A stretch of 64,000 nt of DNA, taken from assembly GCA_036345935.2 (NCBI GenBank), contig JADWOT020001766.1:43597-107596 (forward strand). The letters run 5' to 3'. This stretch comes from Taenia hydatigena (lineage: Eukaryota; Platyhelminthes; Cestoda; Cyclophyllidea; Taeniidae). Under the pieces are notes generated by a model. The model worked only from the letters and a program-made list of their open reading frames with translations, was not told the DNA's origin and made no database searches. The number at the start of each line of letters is the position of its first letter. Position 1 is the first letter of the stretch. Positions 40,661 through 50,619 of this stretch are shown piece after piece. The position numbers and the translations under genes were made by a program.

Positions 40661-41840
40661 GGGAGCGCACTCATTGTCGACAGGTAATGCCTTTATTCTC
40701 GGCAAAAGAGGAAGTCCTGAAAGTAACTACAGCCACCTCTTCAACGTCTATTCTATCATGTAAGCGGATAAAAGGAGTGAACTGAAAGACATTGGTTATA
40801 ATGAACACTTATTGGCAAGAAAGGAGTGAATAGGCACCAAGCACTCAGCAAAGTTAAAGCACTTCTCAACAAAATTCTCACTTATCCATACCCACCATCA
40901 ATATAAAAACAAACCGGCAACAATTTGCCGCAAGAATCTCAAATTCTCGCCTATAGGGTTGCAAGGCAAAACATGGACGCGAGTACACATTGCAGTTGCG
41001 AAAAAAACGTCCCAACAGTCACATTATGAGGCCTTTTTCATTTACATTAGCAAGTAGGCGTACAAAGAGAGCCAATCGACATTCAGAGAATGTAATAACA
41101 ACTAAGAAACTAAAACTAACGCATCTTGTACCACACAAAAATGTGAAAGGACCTACGAATAAATAATGCAAGCATGTTTGCACCCGAAATAGAAGGCTCA
41201 TCGAATCCATTGCAGCACAAAAAGGACAGCAACAGCTCAGTAACTGCGATCAAATCTTACCTGAGGAATGTGTAAAGCGATAGCTAAGGCGAGATTCGCA
41301 TCCATTGCCGCCTCATAATACATCCAATTTTACAAAACAAGAATTCAGACGTCAACTTCAGTGTTTAACCCAGTAAATGCACAGATGAAGCGAATATACG
41401 ATGAAACATATAATGAATGCTTATTTGTAAAAATAATGAGTACGTTCCAATCACCTGGTAAAGGTAAGACTCTTTTCAACAAAATTACGGCTCATCAGTC
41501 CATGCCCAGTCATTAAAAAACAAACTAATTAACAAATCACCAAAACAATCTTAATTTATTACCTAAAGCATTGTACAGCAAACGATTGACGTGATTAGAC
41601 CTTGCAGCTGGAAAAACATCTTAACATTCACATTATGAAGCCTTCGAGTCTACTCTAGCAAGTAGGCGTACGAAGGAAGCCAATAAACATAAAAAGGACC
41701 AAATAACACACAAGAGACTGAAGCTAACAAAAAAGGACCAAATGCCTACCAGGTTTCCAACTTGTTCGAGCAAGTTAAACCTCGTTAACCGAGAGTAATA
41801 GCCACCAAAACGAACATCACTTACGTACCTCGCGCACAAA
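40600..41840. repeat. Two diverged tandem units of ~632 bp
   Basis: 40629-41260 aligns with 41261-41890: CCT.AGGAA.GTGT at 40630 and 41262, CTTCTCAACAAAATTCTCAC against CTTTTCAACAAAATTACGG, and CACATTATGA.GCCTT with AGCAAGTAGGCGTAC at about 41050 and 41660. No shared coding frame. The repeat sits at the right end of R3b. Confidence 0.6.
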
Positions 41841-41890
41841 TCTAGCTAGTAAGTTGAGTGTTGTCTGGTAAAAGCAAATTAACTTCTAAT

Positions 41891-43700
41891 TTTGTGCATT
41901 TTTAACATGTCAGAAATGATCACAAACACCTACTTTCCTGCCGTAGATACCAAATTTAAATAGGTAGAAACGCAAGCAAAACAAACTATTTTGAAAGCGT
42001 AAGTAAGAAAACTAGCAACAAGCACAGATTTAAAAACCCATTAAAATAACATCGCAAGAGTCTTAAACCCATGCTGTTGCAACTCAGGCATCAACTAGCG
42101 TTTGTTTTGACATTTTCGTCTGTAGGTGTTTGCGATCATAAAGTCTATTACAACGTACTTATGTTTGTGACCTAGTGTAGCTTTCATTTGATTCCATGGT
42201 TTTTACATGACTTTTCAATGGGAACTTAGATCCTTCTGCCATACTCGAGTCCCGGTACACAGGCAATCGACCGCAACAGCCTCCGCAACACAGCCGGACT
42301 ACCAACGGCTTTCAAGAAAAATAATCGAGAAGGAAAAGGCAAAGTTGAGAACATGGCCCGTGGCAAATAAGGACACACTGGTATAATATTAACGAATACG
42401 TTGTAGCGTCCCAAGGCTCCCTCGAAGGCAAGAGAAGGCAGATTACTAGAGAAGAATATATTTGTTCAAACTAATCAACCACTACATACGTGGTGTCGAA
42501 TGCACAAAAAATGAGGCAAATTAGGAAAATATACAATCCAAGGGGCAAAATTAAGCTTTATCTGACAATGATCTAGTTTTTACACTCAAATTCGAGGCAT
42601 CCACTCGGGGAATGCCGATGATAGGTCTCAAGGCGTCTCGAAACTGTATGTCTAAGTGGGTTATTATCTGCGTATAGATCTATGCCACAATTTGCAGTGT
42701 TTATTACAAATTTATTTGCGTCCAACTTTATTGTCTGACTTGGACCTTTTCATGTACTCTTACTTATCTTGAGACAAATTGCCTTGAAAGTTGATTCCAT
42801 CACACTCTCATCTTGCTAGAGTCAACTAAAAGGTGACCCTCTACTTAATGCGTTGTAGTGGCATACGCATTAGAAAATGTTATTTGCAGAGCTCAGTAAT
42901 AAGATTGGCAGCTTAAAGAATTATTTATTTTTATGAAGCAAGTATAAGCGAGTAGATAAAACAACTGAGGTGAATTGACGACGCGAATCGACTCACGTGT
43001 GACAGCAAAAGTGAGCTGCATGGAGGAATAAATTGACCGGCACGACGTGCCAGGTGGCTGTAAAGTTGGCTTGGCTTCAGTGCAACATGTTGCAGTGACA
43101 TTCGAAGCGCAGAGGATGGACAACCCTCTCCTGCGTCATCCGCCCACGCAATAAGCCTGATCGTATCCTCTAGTCATTTTCCCTTGATATTGGCCCCACA
43201 CTCATTATGAGGTAGCAATTTGGCTAATTTGAAAGATGTGATTCATGCATGTCAGCATGCAAAACCCAAATAAGCAAGGCTCTAGAGCCACAGCAGATGG
43301 CTACACACTAATCTTAAGGCACAATTACTGTGGATTTCTTCGTCTAGACCCAACCGTCGGGAGGCAGTTCAAACACGTATTTAGGGGACCAGTTGCCCTA
43401 AGATAGGTCTATCAAGGTATCAGATTCCAAGTCCTTGTTACGTGGTGAAATGTCTAAAGATTAACAAATTATTGGTGAAAAGTGACCAAGCAGGCACCAC
43501 TACACACATCACGACTCTGAATTTGAGGCTGCAGACAATCGTAGTCAGGATGTTAAGTGACTGGAATGCGAACAAAATGGGAGCAGACCATTCAGGCAAA
43601 CCATTCACCAAAAGTGACGTTTTCCAGCCAAAGTTTCTTTAAGAGCATCCCATCAACACATTGCAATTGTTCCCCTCATTTTGTTTTGTAGGAGCACATC
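41891..43700. other. No supported gene
   Basis: Short frames only, no motif and no repeat recognised. The right end passes into the downstream flank of homeobox locus 4, which begins at about 43780. Confidence 0.35.
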
Positions 43701-43923
43701 TTTGGTCATGTTAGCATGGGCAACGTGACCGCGGTTGGCAGCGAAAGTAAAAGCAGTCACTATTCATTCCCGTCAGCCATTAGCATTCGATAAGTTAAGC
43801 GTTGCCATCGCCTATGCATGTAGTGCATCGAACTGCGTGGACTCCCACCTCCAAAACAACTCATTCTAGCGACTTTCTACTTTGAGCATAGCTCCTCATG
43901 AGAACAGCCTTAAAAGAAATCAA

Positions 43924-43929
43924 TTTATT
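43924..43929 (-). terminator. Poly(A) signal of locus 4
   Basis: AATAAA on the minus strand, about 116 bp beyond the stop codon at 44045. An AATAAA lies at the corresponding place in locus 1 (7314-7319), locus 3 (24008-24013) and locus 5 (62155-62160), which supports it as the ancestral 3'-end signal. Confidence 0.5.
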
Positions 43930-44044
43930 CTTAAAAGGTTGAGGTGCACAAAGTGGCTGCCATCAAAACATGCCATGAGGAGTACGAAGCACTTAGAACA
44001 GCAAAACACCAACATCACAGCCACGAAATGAAAGTCAGCCAAGG

Positions 44045-45064
44045 TTAGTCCGCGGACGCTTCATAGAGGAAGCCAATAACTTGATTTGTCAGTTCTTCTA
44101 ATTTCTTGATATGCTCGTCTTCAGCATCCTGCTTCTGGTCTATTTCAGAGCGAGGCTGATTTTCGAACGACCCTGCCAGCGTCGCAAATTGTTGCTTGTG
44201 CTCCTGTTGCAATTGAGAGTCCATTGGTGGGACGCTTCTTGCCATATCACGAACATTTGGCTGTGCTAGATGCGTCTCATTGTCAAAAATTCTCCCACCG
44301 ATTCTCTTTCTTTTGTATCGCTGGTTCAGGAACCACATCTTGATCTAACAGAAAAGTCGAAGTTATGACGAGTTTGGACGACTCAATGGCAGACAACCAA
44401 TCACTACACACTAATAGCTCTCCATTAAACAAGCTCATTTAACACCCTAATGCTTGACCAACCTGAGTCTCCGTCATGTTAATTCGATGTGCCAGTTCTT
44501 CGCGCTCACTCATTTTTAGGTATTTTTTCTTGTTAAAGCATTTGACCAACACACCGATTTGATACGGGGTGAGGAGACCCCCGCGTCTTCCCTGTCTTTG
44601 TGCCTCAGATACTGTCTGGCGCACCTGAGACTGTTCTGCGGTTGACGTTGTAAAGAAGTTTCCTGAATCATGCATAGGTACGGGAGCACCAACTCGGTGG
44701 AGAAAAGAGTAGTTGGGAAGTGATGCGGCATTTGTATGAAGCCGTTGGCACGTATGTGTCAGTAGGAACGGTTGCTGTGTCTGTGGTTGCAACAGCTGCT
44801 GACGTAGCATTGAAGAAGTGTTGAGTACGAGTGAGTTCGTTGTTAGGAGTATCAGCGACGTAGTGATAGTTCGAAGATGGTCTGTGCCTCCACCTGGCAA
44901 AAAAGGTACAAAACCTTGAGGTACAAAAGTACGCATACAAGACGGTACATAAGGATTGATAAGATAATTTGATGAACAATACCGTTTGCCTGCAGCATTA
45001 CCAAATGTTGGAGTTGTTCGCGATTGAACAGGTCCTCAAATATTATCAATGTAAAGCTGCGCAT
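44045..45064 (-). CDS. Divergent NK-2-like homeobox gene, locus 4: the only copy with an open frame
   Basis: Predicted sequence-specific DNA-binding nuclear protein of 270 aa in three exons: 45064-44983, 44893-44463 and 44344-44045. Splice phases fit (phase 1, then phase 0) and both introns are short (89 and 118 bp) with GT/AG ends. Homeodomain is about residues 128-187, with L16, F20, W48, F49, N51, R53 and Y54 present; Y54 and the helix-3 motif WFLNQRYKRKR point to the NK-2 class. Unusual residues are Leu at position 8 (normally Phe) and Leu at position 50 (normally Gln). The intron falls between homeodomain residues 44 and 45. Exon 1 encodes MRSFTLIIFEDLFNREQLQH and seven more residues. 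The C-terminus is acidic and helical, ending FLYEASAD. Compared with locus 5, about half of exon 2 is missing; the frame holds only if the acceptor at 44894-44895 is used. Start chosen because exon 1 aligns with locus 5 and lies about 56 bp below a TATA box. Expression cannot be judged from the sequence. Confidence 0.72.
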
Positions 45065-45119
45065 GATAAAACTGTGACCGCACGGCTCTGCACTGTTCCT
45101 TCGACTCATTTTCTTGCTG

Positions 45120-45143
45120 TATTTATAGGCCATAGGAGCCAAT
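45120..45143 (-). promoter_or_regulatory. TATA box plus inverted CCAAT box of locus 4
   Basis: On the minus strand TATAAATA occupies 45127-45120 and ATTGG (inverted CCAAT) occupies 45143-45139. The same two elements with the same 19-bp offset stand upstream of locus 3 (25850-25873), within a longer stretch of conserved flank. The predicted transcription start would be roughly 25-35 bp downstream of the TATA box, just before the ATG at 45064. Conservation between duplicates is partly simple shared ancestry, so function is inferred. Confidence 0.55.
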
Positions 45144-46061
45144 AAAATTTGAGTTTACGGGTTAGCCTAATAAGATTCGTGAACATCAATCGCGTTGAAC
45201 CAACTACTCTCAACGACGTCATGTCATGCTCAAGCGTTAGACATGAGTCTACCCGTGAAAGATGACCATTAATCGTTGCACGTCTTGAATTCAAGTCGCC
45301 ACAGCAGTATCCATGACTTATGCCTGAAAAGTTGTCTACAGCTCTGAGCGATCATCTGTCACGAAATTCGAGGTCTGAGCAATAATGATGGTTTTCACAG
45401 CCAGTTATCAAATTAACCACTCTGAGACTTCTGCACACTCCAGCGCTTAAAATCAGGTCTGTCAGCGGCCTCGCCATCCTGTAACACACAGAATCGCACA
45501 CCCCCGAGTTTATGGCACAGTGATCGGTGCCATGCGAATCATAGCAACAAATTTAGCACATCTGGCGCAATGAAACAGAGCGCGCAAATATTACAGCAGT
45601 GTGTACGTATACCTACCTGATTTGTAGATCCGGTGTTAAGTTTGTTGATGCTATGCATGTGGAAGTACCTACAATAGGTAGATGTTTCTGCATAACTCGG
45701 TGGACGCGGAGCGCATCGCGTGCCCATCCGAGTGTTCCATGACCCCAAAGGATGAAGAGATTAACTGTGTGATGAAAAATAAGACACGTCACGTCAAAAC
45801 CCACCCAATCAGCATAGAATCTAATACACATCGAATGATGCAAATACGAGGCCAATAGTACTTCAAAGCACTCGGCAACCGGTGTTAGTCTTTACCCCCT
45901 TCCCTCCCCTTCCATAATTTTGGTAACAAGTAGACAGAGATAAGGACTGATGGCCCCGACACATGAGGTTACCCTCACTGCCATACACAGCCGAATCATG
46001 TCAGTTCGTTATCAATGTGGCAGCCGTTGAGAAATTACAAACATTTGTAAGCCATTAGTGA

Positions 46062-46253
46062 TCAGATGGATACTAATGAAACCATGCTGAGGTGATGAGG
46101 TGTCAAATTGCAAGTGCTGATCAAGCTATTTCTTCCATGCAACAGGGATTTTGGGAGGTAAACTAATTTGCGGGCCTTGAAAGTGACATGGAACATGGAC
46201 CTAACTCTAATAGACATTACCGCCGAGCACTTCGACAGGTTAAGCGTTGTCAT
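46062..46253 (-). other. Downstream recurrent ORF, copy beside the 46.5-kb scrap
   Basis: 63-residue minus-strand frame beginning MTTLNLSKCSAVMSIRVRSM and containing HVTFKAR. It aligns over about 50 residues with the frames at 61315-61545 and 54741-54923. The plus strand of the same stretch is also open (LTLIDIT motif), so the coding strand, if any, is uncertain. Not recognised as a known family. Confidence 0.3.
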
Positions 46254-46484
46254 CGCTCATGTATGTAATACGTGTGGACTCTCGCCTCCAAAACAATTCA
46301 TTTTAGCGACTCCCAACTCCAAGCATAGCTCCCACGAGAACATCTTTAAAAGACATCAGTTTACGTATTTATAAAAAATTAAGGCGCACAAAGTCGCTAC
46401 CAATAAAACATGTTATGAGAACCGCAAAACAGCTAGAACAACAAAATGCCGACATCATATGCACTAAATGAAAGACAGCTAAGG

Positions 46485-46530
46485 TCAGTGCGCAGACGCT
46501 TCATAGAGGAAGCCAATAACTCGCTTCGCA
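46485..46530 (-). pseudogene. 3'-end scrap of a homeobox copy
   Basis: The minus strand encodes VIGFLYEASAH followed by TGA (46487-46485), matching the last residues of locus 4 (QVIGFLYEASAD). Homology stops abruptly at about 46530, where duplicated block R1 begins about 40 bp further on. Downstream, 46250-46485 aligns with the 3' flank of locus 4 (43800-44045). This is a breakpoint: the rest of the gene copy was lost. Confidence 0.65.
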
Positions 46531-46569
46531 TTGCTAAAATTGGCCGTTAGTAGCTTCACTTGATATTTA

Positions 46570-49365
46570 CCATCACACTGTTCGAGTGAAAAAAGTAAAA
46601 AGATCGGAAGTATGTAGATTTGACAAATGCAGAGGTTGTGCATTGTGCACCACGCCGGGTGAGTTATCGGCAGAGCGCATAATTCTTGGTAGGCCTTATG
46701 TGCTGCCAGTAGGCTCAGTGAAACACATCTTCGTTATTCCGAAACAGTCGCGCCGCTCTTCTCCCCCACTAGGCTAGCAGCGACTTCATCACTTATACCA
46801 AGGGGTCCTAGAAAGACGGCCTACAGAGAGTGGGGTCATGTAGAAGACCTTAGGTCAGGTTAAGGCTGGCACGGTTTTCATGAGCGATGTAAACATCTCA
46901 AAATACATTGAAATCCTCTGCATTTCACTCACCAAACGAAATGCACAAATTCCGCGTTAGGAATTCGTTAATAATTGCGACAGTGTTTACAAGGGCTCGT
47001 ATGGGTCTGAGAGACACCTCCGACAATATCACTCATTCGAGAATTGAATCTATTAATGGGGAAGGATAAGTGCTTGGCTGAATATATGCAAATGTTTTCA
47101 CTCTTCGAGCACAAAGTATGACAAACGGAGGCACCTTTTGGAAACGATGACCTCTCACCCCTCAGCTCTGTCCACTGCAGAGACATGGTCATTTCATACA
47201 CAAAATCAAGGATATATTTCACCGTCTTTCTCTGTTCTATCGTAACAAGTTCGACCTTCTCAACTTGTAGCGCCAATAAGACGTCTCGATATCCTCTTCC
47301 CCATCTCCACAGGCGGGAAGGTAGAGCATGGCACTCACGGCTCGGGAACGTCAAGCCACCACCGACAGTTTTGTTGTTGCCCAACTCCATATTTGGTCAT
47401 TGTAGAAAGGGTTACAGAATGCCCATTAAAGTTGAGCGCATCCTTAGAAGACAGTCGCATTCTGGTCAGCGGCTGTCTCCATTGTTGTGTCCCCTCTCAC
47501 CTGTGTAGCAGGTCCTATAAAGCTTTAGCTGCCTCGACACCCCGCAGTGGGTGTAATGCGCACTCAATAGCAAAGGTGATCGAGACTACAAAATTGGAGA
47601 ACATGGGATCGTAAGGCTGTTTGGTGCTTTTAGTCATCATTAAAATGCTGCAAGTTGATGTTTAGGACATGCTTCCAATTGAATGAATGCTGCAAGAGGG
47701 GGATCCATGCATACCGCGGATCGCATTACTAGTTGTGATAGAGCATGGGTGAAGCATTCACTAGTGGTTCAAAGGGGCTTAAAAGCTTCAAAGCCCTTAA
47801 GGGTAAGGCAAGGTGCAGTGAGAGGAGCTGAGGTAACCGGAAAATAAGGCACTAATTACTATATCTCTTAAACATTTGGTTTTTACTGGGGGAGGTGAGA
47901 TGAATGGACACCTAGGATTAATGCTCGCCTGAGCCACTTCCACTGCGTGTTTAAATCACATCGCTAGCACAAGGTCAGCAATGAGGACTGTCCTCCTGAC
48001 CCAGATCTTCGTCGTCATTAGGCGGTAAGGAAACAAAGTCTCGGGGCCTGTAAACCTAATGATAGTGCCTAGGTCACCCAAAAACTCTGACATTAACAAC
48101 TTGTGAGAAGGGCGTCGCATACAATGCGAGATATTTGGTAAAACCCCTTTAATGAACACATTGAATGAACATGAAATGAAGGAAAGAACCACATCATCAG
48201 TCGAATTGAGCAATTGGCGGAAATGGACTCTAGATCAGACGGTGATCACTGCATCACACAAGGCGAATGCATCAACGAGCTTTCAGTTGGAAGGAGAACC
48301 TGTAGTCAACGATATTTTATTCACCCACGTTCCTCCTTTATTCACTGCCGGTAAATGAAGTTGAGAAAGAAGTTAGGAGCAGCGGCGTAGATGGTAGTAG
48401 ACTTAAACACTGCTGTTGGTCCCATATAAATACAAGGACAGTCCATTCAGAGAGCCCTTGCATTTGTGGTCCACAATGCCACTGTTGCTTTGGCTTTTTG
48501 ACTCGCAAAAAGAATGTCGTCCTACTCAAGTTCTGTACTTCATAGTACACAATCATGAGCCCCATCAACACTTGTCACCGTGTAGAATACACGCAACTTA
48601 GAATCTGTGTGTTTCTCCTCTCTTCTGCAATTTAACCAGCTCTTACGTCACAAAAAGTCTGCTTTGTAAATGTAATGGTTGGGATTTGTGTTTGTGAAAG
48701 GTAGCCAAATAAGCGTCACCTACACAAACTCACTGAAGATTCGCGATGGAAAGCAGTTTGGCATTGCAGTGTTTAACGGTCAACCTCACAAATCATTCGG
48801 CTACTGCTTAAGAGGTCCACACTTTCAATTTTTTCTAATCGCAGACGAAGATCCTTCCTACAAATGTCTCCTGAGGACCAAACAGTTGATGCTGCAGCAT
48901 ATCTAGTCGATGCCGTTTGAAGAAGGTAGTAAAACTTGTGGCATGGCAACGCAAGACTTAATCCCACCAAAAGCTCATCTTCTAGCGGCCTTTGCGCTTG
49001 GATGAGATCTAGGTACTGCGTTAATTTTTTTCATCCGCTTGTATTCACGTCATTTCGGATGATAATTTTCATCACCTCATGTCGTCTGACGGTAGCTTGG
49101 GTTCTAGCGGTATGGAGAACTCAGAAATAGAATTGAGACGGAAATGGCGCTAATGGATTTAGAGTTGCTTGCTTTTAGGGCGCAGGCAATGTAGTCGCAT
49201 TCTGCCTTCTTCAAATGAGCTAGGAAATCTATGGTGGTCATGTTTGCAGAGTGTAGTGAATCAACAAGAATGACACCATTTTAAGGTTCCAATTTGGGCG
49301 TAGGGATGTGCAAACTGTTGCCTACTGCGATCGAGGAACACGTAGCTTAACACTGGACATTTCGG
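46570..49365. repeat. Segmental duplication R1, copy b
   Basis: Partner of 300-3390, lying immediately beside the homeobox scrap at 46485-46530. Same orientation as copy a. The gene-like frame at 48679-48906 is described separately. Confidence 0.75.
48679..48906 (+). other. Unrecognised 75-aa ORF in R1b, broken in R1a
   Basis: Plus-strand frame containing SQISVTYTNSLKIRDGKQFG, then GYCLRGPHFQFFLIADEDP. The paralogous stretch at 2690-3062 shares many residues of this frame (FGVAVFGGQTHKVVGHY) but has two stop codons and an extra ~55-bp stretch. It could be a decayed exon. I do not recognise the family. Confidence 0.25.
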
Positions 49366-49429
49366 CATGACTATATCCCGCGTGCTCGTAGACCACCCGA
49401 TCCACCATTGCATTGCACTTGCATGCCTT

Positions 49430-50600
49430 GGCGTTTACTTCTGTCTTGCAGAGGAATTAGCCTTAGCAAAGACGTGATTCAGAGGGTAATTTATGAAATG
49501 GGAAAAATCTTGACCACCGGTAAGCCAATAGTGATCAGTAGGCCGCTAATGCAAACAGACCAAGGTGATGATTTAAATTGTTACCTTCTACTCACTTGAC
49601 TACGCATCGTTGCAAGTCGGTTACTGAAGCATGGTCAGTAGTTGTGCACCAAAGGCATCCAGACCAAGTGCGGATAAAATGCAACAGACGTTAGGATGCT
49701 TGATTTACTATATTTAGTGTAAAGATATAGGGAGTGAGGAAATAAGTTGAGGCTGTTAGTACATTCTGGACCTGTTTTCTTTGCCAAATGGCATAAAAAA
49801 TGTGATGAATATTTGCTTGTCCGCCACTTTTAAATTGCCCTCACAACATTAAGTACTAGATTCGTCTGCAAACACATTATGCCTTCCTCCCCTTCTGTTA
49901 TCAAACGTTCTTCGTGTTCTGTGGAGTAATGCATGCATCGTAGTGCATTAAAAGAAGCAGCCATTTGAACAAAGAAGAACTTTGTCATTGTGCTACATTA
50001 AGTGCAACGTAGTTAAAATGTTTTTGGTTATAGAACAGAAGTGGTGATGCATGCACTAACCTGTTTGATTGAATAATGCGAATAAGGGAACTCAATGGAT
50101 GCAGATGCTGCACGTGTATGCCGTTCCATTACGGAGCTCTTCCTCCCCTGTGCATCGTGCCACACTTTTCTCCAGTATAGGTATGTTTGGAAGGGTTATG
50201 TGTGCTCTACATTGTCTTAGTAGTTGCATCAAGCTTATACTTGCAAAGTCTAGCCTTGCTGTACACTGTAGGAGAGATCGAGCCAGTGATCATTCTACTT
50301 GGACGATGTGCTGCATTCACTGCATTGTACTGCAAGGACAAAACAGAGGGGAAAGCTGTTTGGGTGCTATGCATGATGGGGACGTAAAAATGGTATGATA
50401 TAAAACCTACTCTTCGTCACTGTCTGACCGAAGAATCGCTCTCGAAATGTCCTCTATTTGGGTGAGTCAGGTGAATGCTCCTTCATTACCAGTAGATACT
50501 CGTGAGCATCCTCGTGGCAGATGACTGCAATGAATCCTAGCTGCCGCCAAATCAACTCATCCATGCTGCTATCTACTTACCGCCTTCCGCCAAACTACAC
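49430..50600. repeat. Segmental duplication R5, copy b
   Basis: Second copy, following R1b directly. No homeobox sequence adjoins it; R6a follows. Confidence 0.7.
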
Positions 50601-50619
50601 CCATGTGACAGATCATTTC

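Noticed and set aside
46592..46774. Cys-containing frame (CRFDKCRGCALC) suggesting a zinc knuckle or retroelement integrase
   Set aside because: The Cys spacing does not match a family I can name, His ligands are missing, and the duplicated copy at about 310-480 does not keep the frame.
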